Made by a program: the position numbers and the translations under genes. Below, piece by piece: positions 1 to 8,537 of a DNA stretch of 25,695 nucleotides. How positions within the stretch are numbered: position 1 is the first letter of the stretch; every line of letters begins with the position of its first letter. The stretch lies in the IMG/VR virus record IMGVR_UViG_3300032560_000106, positions 1 through 25,695 of that record. The stretch is one strand, 5' to 3'. The notes under the pieces were generated by a model that worked only from the letters and a program-made list of their open reading frames with translations, searched no databases and was not told where the DNA came from. Origin of the DNA: a virus.

Positions 1-700
1 GGGTTTCAACATATCCAGAAGGTCTTGCGTAAACAGTACCTTGAGCTGTACCAGTTGTTACTGTGCCTGTTAAGCTAGTGGCAAAAGTAAACTGGTTGGC
101 AGAAGGGATGCCAGTTACTACCCAAGCGCCATTTAAACCAGCAACACCAGTAGTGTTAGCAATGTAAATCAATGATCCAACAGACAAACCGTGTGCGTAT
201 GTAGTATTTACATAGGCTGTGCCAGAGTTCAAAATAATTGCAATAGTGCTAGATGGGGCTACTGCAATACCAGCATTGGTATAAAAATAGCCTTGGTATC
301 CGTAAGTAGCGGTAGGGTTGTATAAAGTGCCAGAAGCAGTGTTAGCAGTTGTTGTAGCAATAATTGCCGTAGCATTTGATGATTGTGTCCACCACCATCC
401 GTTAGCATTAGGATCTAAACATTCTTCCAAGAAAATTGGCTGATTAGCACCAATGTTTGAGGTAGAAGAAATGACAATTGTTGTTGTACCGTTACCAGCT
501 ATGTTGCTGATATTCAAAGGATTGTTGGTAAAGTAATAAACAGACTGTCGGTTGTTCTCTAACGCTAATTGTTCCCATTTAGTAGATTGTTGACCATATT
601 CAAAGTCAGTATCAATAAGCGATTGAGGTGTTGAAACCCTGTATTTGGCAACGGGATCGGTTTGTGCTGGCTGCGGTATGATTTGTATGCTATCTGGCAT
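1..700 (-). CDS. Large virion structural protein, N-terminal part (cut by window edge)
   Basis: Open frame of 233 codons from an ATG at 698-700, with no stop before the window edge, so the C-terminus is missing. It has a good ribosome site (AGGAAAT, 4-5 bases before the ATG). The N-terminus reads MPDSIQIIPQPAQTD and then carries RVSTPQSLIDTDFEYG, followed by KWEQLALENN. I recall this STPQ...DTDFEYG..KWE signature from the start of large virion proteins of marine and freshwater phages, but could not check it. After residue 60 the protein is Thr/Asn/Gly-rich and beta-like; a segment near residues 175-215 (HGLSVGSLIYIANTTG) resembles small beta modules repeated in long tail or fibre proteins. 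It begins 8 bases after the stop of the preceding small gene. A structural role is likely; its place in the virion is unknown. Confidence 0.7.
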   Translation of the reverse strand, partial: MPDSIQIIPQPAQTDPVAKYRVSTPQSLIDTDFEYGQQSTKWEQLALENNRQSVYYFTNNPLNISNIAGNGTTTIVISSTSNIGANQPIFLEECLDPNANGWWWTQSSNATAIIATTTANTASGTLYNPTATYGYQGYFYTNAGIAVAPSSTIAIILNSGTAYVNTTYAHGLSVGSLIYIANTTGVAGLNGAWVVTGIPSANQFTFATSLTGTVTTGTAQGTVYARPSGYVET

Positions 701-708
701 ATTATTTC

Positions 709-927
709 CTATTCAGTGTTAAGTTCAGTTTTAGCTTTCAGCCTGTCCTTAGTGTTAATGACAAGATAACTGAAAATGCTGAAAAAAGCCATCGTTACAA
801 GCCTTTCCCAACGTGGGTCGTACATTGCCCAACACGCCAGACCAAACGACAGACCGAGTGACAATATCACCAGCAAACGGTCTGAGATGATTTCTAACGC
901 TAGGCGAACAAGTGCTACAGCTTCCAT
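709..927 (-). CDS. Small membrane protein with two hydrophobic segments
   Basis: 72 residues with a strong ribosome site (AAGGGGATATTAAATG). Two hydrophobic stretches are visible, about residues 19-35 (LVILSLGLSFGLACWAM) and 45-58 (MAFFSIFSYLVI), joined by a short charged loop (DPRWERL), and the tail is charged (KDRLKAKTELNTE). That shape fits a small inner-membrane phage protein such as a holin or superinfection factor, but no family motif proves it and no endolysin lies next to it in this window. It sits between a small cytosolic-looking gene and the large virion gene. Confidence 0.7.
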   Translation of the reverse strand: MEAVALVRLALEIISDRLLVILSLGLSFGLACWAMYDPRWERLVTMAFFSIFSYLVINTKDRLKAKTELNTE

Positions 928-961
928 TTAATATCCCCTTAAAGTTAAACAAAAACATAGT

Positions 962-1168
962 TTAACCTTCCTCATCATCTACTGCAATAAATCCGCTACC
1001 CCATTCATCATCACTAATCTTCTGCTTTAGCTTTTCAATATTCACCATGCGGTCAATAACTTTGCATTTATCAGTAAGAGAAGCCTGTTCGTCAGCCATT
1101 ACTTCACGCAATAACTTAGCTACAGCATCCTCAAGATCGGGGTTTAATCCTTTTTGCTTTTTACTCAT
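962..1168 (-). CDS. Small conserved-type phage protein, function unknown
   Basis: 68 residues, highly charged and probably helical, ending in an acidic tail (AVDDEEG). The core LTDKCKVIDRMVNIEKLKQKISDDEWGSGF resembles short proteins I associate with the structural blocks of uncultured aquatic phages; no function is known to me. The ATG follows directly on the TAA of the upstream 630-residue gene (GAATAAATG), so translation is probably coupled. No catalytic motif or membrane segment is seen. Confidence 0.7.
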   Translation of the reverse strand: MSKKQKGLNPDLEDAVAKLLREVMADEQASLTDKCKVIDRMVNIEKLKQKISDDEWGSGFIAVDDEEG

Positions 1169-3061
1169 TTATTCACTAAACGCCTTAGTTGCCAAACCGC
1201 TGCCAACAGTAGCAGCAGCTCCATAACCCAACGCCCTGTAAACAAATAACTTAATTTTGTCTTTCATTTCGTTGGCATCCCTGACGGTCAACCTTACTTG
1301 CTCAATTTGACGTTGTAAGTCACGATATTGCGCTTGGTCAATTTGACCGTGTTGAAGCATCTTTTTAGCCAAGTTATTACTTGCAGCGGTAATTTTGGCT
1401 GGATCATTAGCAGCAACAGCAAGATCAGATTCAAAAGTTTGATAATCTTCCATCAACCTTTTCTTTTCTTGAGCAATAGCTTGTTCAGATTTAGCTGTTT
1501 TTCCTGCTGCTCCAGCACGTTGCTCATACTTTCTTAAATCAATAGCGTATTTCTCAGCCATTGGCAAAGAATTGGTTTCCTTAAGCATTGAACGGTTTTG
1601 ACGAATAAAGGTTTCCACTTCTTTAGCGGATGACTTACCCTCTAATTGGCTTGCAAAATAGCGTTTTGCTTCAGCTTCAGCCAATTTACGATCATTGCCA
1701 AAAGCAGAGATTAAAGCGTCAAAGTTCTCTCTTGACTTAAATACTCTGCCAGGAATGTCTTGTGCTGACACGCTGGCAAAGTTTTCACCTTTGCCTGGCA
1801 ATTGAACGTCTGTTAGCGCTTTACCGACTTTGCTTTGAAAAACACGCAACGGTTCAGAATCCTTAGCGTATTGCTTTAAAAACTTATCAAATCCCGGGGA
1901 AAACTCTTTTTGAATGTTTCCTACCAATTCAGCTAATCTTCCAGCTTGTTGTTGATTGATAGCGTCAAAACCAGTTTCAGGAAAGCCAAAAGCTCTATCA
2001 GACAATCTACGTCTGACGTTTTCTAAACCTTCAAAACTTGCAGGTCTGCCAGTGACAATACCAGTAGTAGGATCAACTTGACGTGGATTGATGTCACTTA
2101 AAAACTTGCTTAAAACATCCCTAGATTGCTGATTAGGCACGTCTGTCAAACCCGTTGCTGGGTTTTTAATAATTGCTTTAATTTCTTTTTCAGCAGCTTT
2201 ATAAGAATCAGATTCTACGGGTTTACCCTTAGCATCTAATACAGCATTGCCAGAAGCATCTAATTTATGAATAGGTTGAATACCTTTTGATTCTTTTTGA
2301 AAAGCGTCACCAAAGGCAACTTGTTTGTTTGTTTCAGCGTTAGCTGCACGTCTAGCTTTAAGGGTTTCCATTACCTTATTGGCAGATTCTTTAACCCTGT
2401 TTCCAATGTCTTGGAATGTTTGAGCTACTGGTTTAAATTTACCAGCTTCTTGTTCAACGCCTACGCCTGGCAATGGTTTTAAAGCGTAATCAGCGCCAGT
2501 TTGAGCTTTTTGTTCTGCTTTGTTGGCAATAGCAACACGTTGTTCAGCAGCGGTCATTTCCTCGCCAGTAGTTTTGGCGATTTCACCAGCTTTTCTTTCG
2601 CCAGTTGATCTTAACGATTCAGCTAATTCTTTAGCTGTTTTTCCTAATTTAAGTTGTTCAGCAAAACTTTTCCCAGCTCCATAAAGAGCTTTTCCACCTT
2701 TATACAAAGCAGTTCCAGTAGCAGCAACGGCAGGAGCTAGTTCACCAGCAGTAATATAATTTTTTACAGCAGGGTTTGGAGGTGGAGGCAAACCTAATTT
2801 AGTTAATCCTTCTCTAACATTCTCAGTCGTTGGAAATACTGTTTCGTGACCTTTTAATACGCCTTTTCCTTGAACCCCTACTTGAGATCCACCAGGCAAC
2901 ATGGTTTCAATATCTCCTAGCGTACCTGGAATACTGGTGGCTAAACCGTAAACAAAACCTTCTGCTTTTTCTGGAAAGCTGGCTTTATTAGGAACAAGGG
3001 CAGCGTATGGATCTGATCCACCGCTACTTTTTTTAGGAATTAGTGATTCGTAATCATCCAT
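1169..3061 (-). CDS. Probable internal/ejection virion protein
   Basis: 630 residues. The N-terminus holds two copies of a short motif, YESLIPKK (residues 4-11) and YAALVPNK (19-26), of a type I have seen at the start of podoviral internal proteins. Then comes a region with KVFP-like TVFPTTENVREGLTKLG and PPPPNP, a short hydrophobic Ala/Gly stretch (about 105-130), and a long charged helical body rich in Lys, Glu, Ala and Gln. The C-terminus has a weak hydrophobic segment (LGYGAAATVGSGLA). Its length, helical composition and place in a block of similar proteins downstream of the tail genes fit a protein packaged in the capsid and ejected with DNA, like T7 gp15/gp16 in role; homology is not shown. 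No lysozyme or transglycosylase motif was recognised. Its ATG overlaps the stop of the upstream gene in the minus-strand order (TAATG). Confidence 0.6.
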   Translation of the reverse strand: MDDYESLIPKKSSGGSDPYAALVPNKASFPEKAEGFVYGLATSIPGTLGDIETMLPGGSQVGVQGKGVLKGHETVFPTTENVREGLTKLGLPPPPNPAVKNYITAGELAPAVAATGTALYKGGKALYGAGKSFAEQLKLGKTAKELAESLRSTGERKAGEIAKTTGEEMTAAEQRVAIANKAEQKAQTGADYALKPLPGVGVEQEAGKFKPVAQTFQDIGNRVKESANKVMETLKARRAANAETNKQVAFGDAFQKESKGIQPIHKLDASGNAVLDAKGKPVESDSYKAAEKEIKAIIKNPATGLTDVPNQQSRDVLSKFLSDINPRQVDPTTGIVTGRPASFEGLENVRRRLSDRAFGFPETGFDAINQQQAGRLAELVGNIQKEFSPGFDKFLKQYAKDSEPLRVFQSKVGKALTDVQLPGKGENFASVSAQDIPGRVFKSRENFDALISAFGNDRKLAEAEAKRYFASQLEGKSSAKEVETFIRQNRSMLKETNSLPMAEKYAIDLRKYEQRAGAAGKTAKSEQAIAQEKKRLMEDYQTFESDLAVAANDPAKITAASNNLAKKMLQHGQIDQAQYRDLQRQIEQVRLTVRDANEMKDKIKLFVYRALGYGAAATVGSGLATKAFSE

Positions 3062-4299
3062 TAGAGATCCTTACCAGTTTTTTCCTTAAACATTGCTTTA
3101 ATTTTATCTTCTGGTGCGCCTTTTGCAATTGCCGCTTTAGCTCGACTGCGCTCAGAATCAATATCAATTTCACCATCTCCTTGAGGCACTTCGGCAACAC
3201 GACCTGTTTTGTCGTAAACAGATTCTAATTTTGGTCTTAATTGTTTAAAACCTGGATACACTTCTTCACTAATAGCAAGGTTATCCTGCAAAGTTTCTTT
3301 TACACCTTTAAGACGCTCCTCTAACGCTTGAGGTTTTAAACCACGCCAATTGTAAATTGGACCAAGAATTTTTTGTTCGCTTGCGGTCAAAGATTTGCCA
3401 CCAGTTTCAAATTCCATTGCTTGAATACGAGCTAATTTTTGAGAAAGCTCAGGAAAGTTCTCTTTTAAATTATTAAGCACGTCTGGCATATATTCAGTAG
3501 ATACATTGATTAACTGACGATATTTAGGATCTTGCAATAAAGACTCAATATCCTCCACGTTTTTAATCATTTGAAAACGTGTTGTGTATTTGTTAATTGC
3601 GTCTTTATCTTTTGGAAGAACAATACCAGTTACATTATGTTTAGCAGCCAATTCACGCATTTTAATAATCATGTCGCTATTGCGTTTGGCAATTTCAGCA
3701 GCCACATCATCACGACCTGATTGAACTAATTGAGCAATAACACCAGGGTTTGTAGAAGCAATTTCTTGCGCTTTTACTAAAGCAGCCTCTTTGTCAGTAA
3801 CTCTTAACTTTTGATATTGATCTAAATTTTTGATTAAACGATCATTTATTTCTTTAATTCGAGCCGTTTCTTTGTCAAAAGTTGCTTGCTCTTTAGTAAA
3901 CAAATCTTTACGACCTGCTTGATAACCTTTGAGCATACCGCCCATAGCGTTTAAAGCGTTTAAAGATGACAGCTTTCCGCTGCCACCTAAAGCAATACCC
4001 ATGGTAGCTACTAAACTAAACAAGCCACCAATATCCATCATATTGTCTTGCGTAGGCTTAAACTCAGGAGCAGGTTGCATCAAGCTCATGGTTTCATCGT
4101 ATTTAGCCTTATCTTCAGACGCAATTTTTTCTAAAGCCTCTCCTTTTTGCTTTAATACTTCACCTTCTTTAGCAGATTCCGCTTTGATTTTTGATTCAAC
4201 GGCTTTTTCCTTTGCTGCTTTTTCTTCTTTTAAAAAGGGAAATGGCTTTAAATCCGTACCAACGGCTTCTGCTAATTGTTCATTATTTGTTTCAGCCAT
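3061..4299 (-). CDS. Probable internal virion protein, helical
   Basis: 412 residues. Residues 15-75 are a Lys/Glu/Ala-rich coiled coil, 87-115 a Gly/Leu/Met-rich hydrophobic stretch (GGLFSLVATMGIALGGSG), and 125-190 another heptad-like helix. The segment GGKSLTASEQKILGPIYNWRG follows, then a C-terminal tail SRAKAAIAKGAPEDKIKAMF. Similar Ala/Lys tails end many phage virion proteins as far as I recall. The stop shares its last base with the next gene's ATG (TAATG), and the start overlaps the preceding stop in the same way, so the three genes are translated as a coupled set. Role inferred from position and composition: ejection or internal core protein. Confidence 0.55.
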   Translation of the reverse strand: MAETNNEQLAEAVGTDLKPFPFLKEEKAAKEKAVESKIKAESAKEGEVLKQKGEALEKIASEDKAKYDETMSLMQPAPEFKPTQDNMMDIGGLFSLVATMGIALGGSGKLSSLNALNAMGGMLKGYQAGRKDLFTKEQATFDKETARIKEINDRLIKNLDQYQKLRVTDKEAALVKAQEIASTNPGVIAQLVQSGRDDVAAEIAKRNSDMIIKMRELAAKHNVTGIVLPKDKDAINKYTTRFQMIKNVEDIESLLQDPKYRQLINVSTEYMPDVLNNLKENFPELSQKLARIQAMEFETGGKSLTASEQKILGPIYNWRGLKPQALEERLKGVKETLQDNLAISEEVYPGFKQLRPKLESVYDKTGRVAEVPQGDGEIDIDSERSRAKAAIAKGAPEDKIKAMFKEKTGKDL

Positions 4300-5327
4300 T
4301 ATGAAACCCTTATAGGTTGACCACCAACAATACTTGCCAATTGACTATAGAAATTGTTAGTAGATTGCTGTAATTGTTGATCCAGTTGCAAACCAGATTT
4401 AATAGCGCCCAAACTAATATTGTCACCAATTTGCATGACTTGCAATCCGTATTTATATTGATTATCTAATAATGTTTGATAAATATTGGATATTTGAGTT
4501 GCTGCTTGTTGCGCTCCTACGCCACCACGATTGGCGGTAGCTTGGGCTAATTGCGCTTTGGCAGCGTCTAGGGCTTGTTGGCTTGTGGGAGTTAATTGTC
4601 CAGCTTGTGCTTGAGCAATCAATTGCTGACCTTGTTGTTGATAAGGAGCGGCAATGGCTTGCTGTTGAGCAGTAGCAGCTTGAGTTTGTGCAGCGCCTTT
4701 ACGAGCTTGAGAAGCGCCATAAGCGCCCAAAGCACCAGCAAGACCTAATTTTCCTAAATCACCAATATTTAAACCTTTTAGCTGATCTGTTAAAGATTTT
4801 CCTTGATCGGTTTTTGCAGTTTTATCACCAGTATCTACTGTAGGTGTTGTTGGTTCTAATGCTGTTGCAGCGCCAGGCGCATTAGGATCAATTGTTGCGC
4901 CACCAGTAGCTCCAAATGCTGCTGTAGATGGCGCTCCAGATGCTATTTGACTGGTTGGTAAAGATGCGTCACCTTGATATGATTGACCGCCACCACCACC
5001 AAAACCACTGCTATAACTAAGCGGATCAAAAGTTTGAGTTGGCGCTTGTGCTGAAGTTTGATCTTGTGTTTGCGCTTGAACTGGAGCAGGTGCTTGATCT
5101 TGAACTGGAGCAGGTGCTTGGTCAATAGGAGTTTGATCTCCCGTGTCATCAAATTGGGGTAAACCCGTATCTGGGTTAATATCACCACTACCACCATGAC
5201 GTTTTAAAAGGGCGGCTTCTCTGGGGTTAATATGGGCAAGAATAGTATCTTTACCACGCCCTTTTGAGCGCAATAATTTAGCAATTGCAGCTAAATCCGT
5301 TCCCAATGTTTGTTCAAGTTTTGCCAT
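4299..5327 (-). CDS. Probable internal virion protein, gp14-like in composition
   Basis: 342 residues in three parts: a basic start (about 1-45, RSKGRGKDTILAHINP), a Gln/Pro/Thr/Ala linker with repeats of APVQDQ and APVQAQ (about 65-100), then a Gly-rich stretch (GFGGGGGQ) and an Ala/Gln helical C-terminal half that ends in NNFYSQLASIVGGQPIRVS. The C-terminal half (LAGALGAYGASQARKGAAQ, then long AQ-rich helices) resembles short internal proteins of podoviruses such as T7 gp14 in style only. The upstream gene's stop abuts the ATG (TAAATG) and the downstream gene overlaps by TAATG. Confidence 0.55.
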   Translation of the reverse strand: MAKLEQTLGTDLAAIAKLLRSKGRGKDTILAHINPREAALLKRHGGSGDINPDTGLPQFDDTGDQTPIDQAPAPVQDQAPAPVQAQTQDQTSAQAPTQTFDPLSYSSGFGGGGGQSYQGDASLPTSQIASGAPSTAAFGATGGATIDPNAPGAATALEPTTPTVDTGDKTAKTDQGKSLTDQLKGLNIGDLGKLGLAGALGAYGASQARKGAAQTQAATAQQQAIAAPYQQQGQQLIAQAQAGQLTPTSQQALDAAKAQLAQATANRGGVGAQQAATQISNIYQTLLDNQYKYGLQVMQIGDNISLGAIKSGLQLDQQLQQSTNNFYSQLASIVGGQPIRVS

Positions 5328-7409
5328 TTATATTCCTAACGCATTTTTAAGTGATTCGGTATTCCAAACATTTTTACGAGCTTCATCCGTACCGAGCAAA
5401 TAAGGTTCTGAGGTAGTTGATACGTCAGGTCTTGAGCTTAACGCACTTCCCAATAAAGCGCTAGATAGCGGGTCTGTAGAGATAAAAAAACCATTTAAAG
5501 CTGTTGTTGCAGGTGGCGCTGTTGGCGAAGTAGGCGCATTTGTCGTTGCAGGTGGCAAAATTGTAGTTGTATCCGCAGTGGTTGTATCCGCAGTGGTTGT
5601 ATCCGCAGTGGTTGTATCTGCGGGTGGCGCTGTCGTTGTGGCTGTTGGTGACGAAGTTGTATCTGCGGGTGGCGCTGTCGTTGTAGTTGTATCGGCAGTT
5701 GTTGCAGGGGGTGGCGCTGTCGTTGTAGTTGTATCGGCAGTTGTTGCAGGGGGTGGCGCTGTGGTATCAGTGGTTGTAGCAGGTGTCGTAGTCGTAGCTG
5801 TGGTATCAGTTGTGGTCACTGGAGGTGCAGTTGTAGTATCGGTTGCAGTAGTAGTTGGAGTTGTCGTATCCGTAGCAGCCGCAGTTCCGCCAGTTCCGCT
5901 ACTTGTTGCTGTGGTGTCTGCTGTGGTTGTTGATGTTTGTGTTTGCGCCTGTGTTTGAACAGCTTTATCCGCTGCTTCTTTTGCCATTGCATCAGCTACG
6001 GCTTGGTCTTGCGCTGCTTTAGCTGCTGCTGCGTCTGCTGCTGCTTTTGCTTGTGCATCTTGTGCAGCTTGTGCGTCTGCCTGTGCCTGTGCTGCTGCTT
6101 GAGCGTCAGCTTGCGCTTGCGCTTGAGCTTGGGCTGCAACTTGAGCTGCCATTTGATCTTGAATAATTTTTTCTTGTGCCGCTTGAGCATCGGCTGCCGC
6201 TTGATCCGCTGCTGCTTTGTCCGCTGCTGCTTGAGCTGCCGCTTGATCTGCTAAAGCCTTGGCTTGAGCGTCAGCTTGCGCTTGCGCTTGTGCTTGCGCT
6301 TGTGCTGCTGCTGCGGCGTCTGCTGCTGCTTTTGCTTGTGCATCTTGTGCAGCTTGTGCGTCTGCCTGTGCCTGTGCTGCTGCTTGAGCGTCAGCTTGCG
6401 CTTGAGCCGCCGCTTGAGCCTGAGCTTGCGCTTGTGCTTGAGCATCGGCTGCTGCTTGGGCTGCCGCATCTGCTTGAGCCTTGGCTTGGGCATCCGCTGT
6501 TGCTTGGGCTTGCGCCTGTGCTTGAGCCGCCGCTTGAGCCTGAGCTTGCGCTTGTGCTTGTGCATCGGCTGCTGCTTTTGCTTGTGCGTCTGCTTGCGCT
6601 TGTGCCGCCGCTGCTGCGTCTGCCGCTGCTTTATCTGCTGCTGCCTTATCTGCCGCCGCCTGAGCATCGGCTGCCGCCTTAGCTTGAGCAGCTTGTTGCG
6701 CTGCGGTAATGTCACCGTTAGCGGTGGCTACTGCACCTTGGTAATTGGTGTAATTAGCGTTATAAGTGCTAATAGCGGATTGCAATGCAGCAGAATTAGA
6801 TTGATAGGTAGATAAACTGTTGTTGTAATTAGTCTTTGCTGCCGCCGCTGCATTTTGATCGGCAGTATATTGATTTACTAAGGAACTTGTGTGACTTAAA
6901 GCGGCATTCCAACTTGCTCCCCAAAAATTAGCTGGAGAATACCCTCTAGATTGAGCCAAAGACATCATTTGACCAATTGTTAATGGGGAATTATTGTATC
7001 TGACTCCACTTTGAGTATTTAGCCACTGATTGTAAGTGTTTGCGTAGTTTGCTTCGGCAGTGTTGTAAGCCTGTGCATATTGATTAACTTGAGATTGTTC
7101 AGAAGTTAATTGTTGTACTTGTGTCTGAATTTGAGTTTGTTGTTGCAATAATGCATTTGACATATTCTGGATCTGAGCGCTTAGATCCTGAGGCAATATG
7201 CTTTGAAAATTAGGTATTTCTGATTGAACAGCTTGAATTTGCGGATCTTGGGAAGTAAACTCTTGAGCAACTGGAGCAGCTACAGTAGATGCAATATCAG
7301 AAGAAATCGGAGCAACAGTAGATGGGCTTGCATTTTGCAATCCCAATTGTTCATTTGATATTCCCTGTACGGTGACCGAGCCACCACCAGAGTCTAATTC
7401 ATCATCCAT
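5328..7409 (-). CDS. Ala/Gln- and Thr/Pro-repeat virion protein
   Basis: 693 residues. Residues 1-230 are Gln/Asn/Ser/Ala-rich and look helical, with a folded-looking stretch ([25 protein letters not shown], about 143-168). Residues about 232-490 are almost only Ala, Gln, Asp and Lys in dipeptide-like repeats ([14 protein letters not shown]), resembling the long TolA-type helix. Residues about 490-625 are Thr/Pro/Ala/Asp repeats ([12 protein letters not shown]). The last 40 residues ([25 protein letters not shown]) look ordered again. The ATG has an AGGTGAG site. The fibrous layout suggests a stalk, spacer or packaged extended protein; the neighbours suggest an internal or tail-associated role. 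Function not known. The coding DNA contains exact long repeats (listed separately). Confidence 0.65.
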   Translation of the reverse strand: MDDELDSGGGSVTVQGISNEQLGLQNASPSTVAPISSDIASTVAAPVAQEFTSQDPQIQAVQSEIPNFQSILPQDLSAQIQNMSNALLQQQTQIQTQVQQLTSEQSQVNQYAQAYNTAEANYANTYNQWLNTQSGVRYNNSPLTIGQMMSLAQSRGYSPANFWGASWNAALSHTSSLVNQYTADQNAAAAAKTNYNNSLSTYQSNSAALQSAISTYNANYTNYQGAVATANGDITAAQQAAQAKAAADAQAAADKAAADKAAADAAAAAQAQADAQAKAAADAQAQAQAQAQAAAQAQAQAQATADAQAKAQADAAAQAAADAQAQAQAQAQAAAQAQADAQAAAQAQADAQAAQDAQAKAAADAAAAAQAQAQAQAQADAQAKALADQAAAQAAADKAAADQAAADAQAAQEKIIQDQMAAQVAAQAQAQAQADAQAAAQAQADAQAAQDAQAKAAADAAAAKAAQDQAVADAMAKEAADKAVQTQAQTQTSTTTADTTATSSGTGGTAAATDTTTPTTTATDTTTAPPVTTTDTTATTTTPATTTDTTAPPPATTADTTTTTAPPPATTADTTTTTAPPADTTSSPTATTTAPPADTTTADTTTADTTTADTTTILPPATTNAPTSPTAPPATTALNGFFISTDPLSSALLGSALSSRPDVSTTSEPYLLGTDEARKNVWNTESLKNALGI
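5575..5760 (-). repeat. Thr/Pro/Ala tandem repeats in the same gene
   Basis: A 15-bp unit (GTTGTATCCGCAGTG) is tandemly repeated near 5565-5615, giving TTADT units in the protein. A 42-bp unit spanning 5671-5712 and 5713-5754 is repeated twice in tandem, and its first bases occur again at 5755-5760. All units are multiples of three, so repeat number can change without breaking the frame. Confidence 0.85.
5942..6716 (-). repeat. Ala/Gln/Asp codon repeat tract with exact duplications
   Basis: The stretch encodes about 258 low-complexity residues. Positions 6031-6119 and 6316-6404 are identical over all 89 bases; the offset of 285 bp is a multiple of three, so the frame is kept. A second exact pair is 6400-6440 and 6520-6560 (41 bases, offset 120 bp). 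It is GC-richer than the surrounding genome, as expected for Ala codons. Confidence 0.9.
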
Positions 7410-7464
7410 TTCTCACCTGATTGTGCAATGCAAAAAACCGATTTTTTTTGGCGGTGGGGAACAT

Positions 7465-7800
7465 TTAATAAAGCCCCAAAGCTGAAGCGATTTGTTCATG
7501 AATGGTGTAATGAGTGCCTAGCCAGTCATAAAAATCATTTTCTTTATTAAAATCTACATCAAGCATATTAAATGGATTACTTAATCCAAGGATGTCTGCA
7601 AGCGCTTGATGCTCTACTTGGTGAGCCAATAACCAGTCATCTAGGTTGTCAATATTGGCATCTGTAATAGGGAATTTTGAGTAAGTTTGACCAGCATCGG
7701 TCAATGTTTCCCAAAATAACAGGTGTTGAGTGCCATTTTCAAACAAAAACTCTCCCAGGGAATCTTTATCCCCAAACTTCACGATTGAAAGAGTGTCCAT
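7465..7800 (-). CDS. Acidic small phage protein, function unknown
   Basis: 111 residues from the ATG at 7798-7800 (MDTLSIVKFGDKDSLGEF). A GTG two codons upstream (7804-7806) overlaps the stop of the preceding gene (GTGA) and is an alternative start giving 113 residues; neither has a clear ribosome site. The protein is acidic and has FWETLTDAG, ITDANIDNLDDWLLAHQVEHQ and a C-terminal DWLGTHYTIHEQIASALGLY. The two D-D/N-WL-x2-H blocks (DWLLAHQVEH, DWLGTHYTIH) may be a weak internal repeat. It resembles small unknown proteins common in aquatic phage structural blocks; it lies beside the membrane protein at 7803-8027. Confidence 0.65.
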   Translation of the reverse strand: MDTLSIVKFGDKDSLGEFLFENGTQHLLFWETLTDAGQTYSKFPITDANIDNLDDWLLAHQVEHQALADILGLSNPFNMLDVDFNKENDFYDWLGTHYTIHEQIASALGLY

Positions 7801-7802
7801 GT

Positions 7803-8027
7803 TCACGATTTGTCAGCTTTCATATCAATCTTGTCCAAAATACGGGCAAGAGTGCCTTTGATCTCCGCAATATCAATGCGGTAATCATCTTTCATGACAT
7901 AACCACGTTCAATCTCTTTAACATCCTCTTTAAGATCACGAATTGCATCCCAAAGGACTTTAAAAAGCCATCCAGCAATAGTTCCGACAATCGTTGAGGA
8001 AATGTTAAAGAGTAATTGAAAGTCCAT
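7803..8027 (-). CDS. XhlA-like small membrane-anchored protein (lysis candidate)
   Basis: 74 residues: an N-terminal hydrophobic segment (about 4-25, LLFNISSTIVGTIAGWLFKVLW) followed by a charged heptad-like helix (DLKEDVKEIERGYVMKDDYRIDIAEIKGTLARILDKID). A single membrane anchor plus coiled coil, with VMKDDYR.DI, is the layout of small phage proteins usually annotated as haemolysin XhlA-like or holin-associated. A holin or spanin-like role is therefore possible but not shown. The ribosome site is AAGG, inside the end of the upstream 54-codon gene. Confidence 0.6.
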   Translation of the reverse strand: MDFQLLFNISSTIVGTIAGWLFKVLWDAIRDLKEDVKEIERGYVMKDDYRIDIAEIKGTLARILDKIDMKADKS

Positions 8028-8030
8028 GTT

Positions 8031-8195
8031 TTAGCCTTGTGGTTGCTCTGGTTGCGGTTCTGCTGGTACTTGTGGATCAGCTTGAGTTTTAATTTTAGAC
8101 AAAACTACCCAAGCGCCAGTCTTAGTTGGCTGTTCACCTAAAAGTTGTAGCAAATAGTTAACTTCGTTAATTTCTAAATCTAATGCAATTGCCAT
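8031..8195 (-). CDS. 54-residue small phage protein
   Basis: A short frame, MAIALDLEINEVNYLLQLLG, ending in a Pro/Gln/Glu tail (PQVPAEPQPEQPQG). It has one of the best ribosome sites in the window (AAGGGGATTTACATG). The first 20 residues look like a small amphipathic helical fold I associate with tiny proteins near phage tail genes; function unknown. It is followed within 3 bases by the ATG of the XhlA-like gene. Confidence 0.75.
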   Translation of the reverse strand: MAIALDLEINEVNYLLQLLGEQPTKTGAWVVLSKIKTQADPQVPAEPQPEQPQG

Positions 8196-8205
8196 GTAAA
8201 TCCCC

Positions 8206-8529
8206 TTATGCTGTTGCCCAAGGCAGCGGTGTGTTAGAAGGTGACACGGGCGGAGTCACCAATGAAGAAATTTGTCCATCAATGTTGGCGTAATAATTAG
8301 CAAGATTGTCAGTTGCTTCGTTAATCCAGCCTAATACTTGAGCTTCTGTAAGTTGCTCGTATGGAGTAATATTTCCGCTTTCTGTTGGCGTAAACTGACA
8401 ATTGCCACCAATTGATGCGGTGTGAATGCCATCTGTACCTGATACAGTAAAAAGTACATTTACTACATATCCAGCAGGATTAGGCACTGTGTACATTGAA
8501 TTGATTTTTGTTGTGTATGTGTTTGACAT
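8206..8529 (-). CDS. Small tail-fibre-adjacent protein (DUF7936-like)
   Basis: 107 residues from the ATG at 8527-8529, chosen over an upstream in-frame ATG at 8560-8562 because it has a proper site (AAGGATAGTTATG) and starts after the fibre gene's stop. Layout: a beta-like N-terminal half (NTYTTKINSMYTVPNPAGYVV, GTDGIHTASIGG), then TPYEQLTEAQVLGWINEA and a C-terminal Pro-rich PPVSPSNTPLPW. The PY..LTE.QVLGW...A......I..Q and final PLPW pattern matches a small unknown family I recall next to phage tail fibres. It could be a fibre-associated or assembly protein. Confidence 0.65.
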   Translation of the reverse strand: MSNTYTTKINSMYTVPNPAGYVVNVLFTVSGTDGIHTASIGGNCQFTPTESGNITPYEQLTEAQVLGWINEATDNLANYYANIDGQISSLVTPPVSPSNTPLPWATA

Positions 8530-8537
8530 AACTATCC

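Noticed and set aside
1-642. 11-bp inverted match between the window start (GGGTTTCAACA) and 632-642
   Set aside because: Short, within the same coding frame, most likely chance or related codons; no terminal repeat is shown.
3929-4315. 128-residue plus-strand frame
   Set aside because: Wholly inside a well-supported minus-strand gene, with no ribosome site and Ser/Pro-type shadow composition.
5565-6720. CRISPR-like array
   Set aside because: Units are in-frame codon repeats without unique spacers of constant length.
5578-6815. Long plus-strand frames (126, 168 and 183 residues) opposite the Ala/Gln repeat gene
   Set aside because: Pure Val, Leu or Cys/Leu repeats caused by the antisense of Ala/Gln/Thr codon repeats; no ribosome site.
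7430-7450. A-run and T-run hairpin in the gap before the 693-residue gene, as a terminator
   Set aside because: The stem is only A-T pairs with a tiny loop and lies between two genes read in the same direction; homopolymers explain it.
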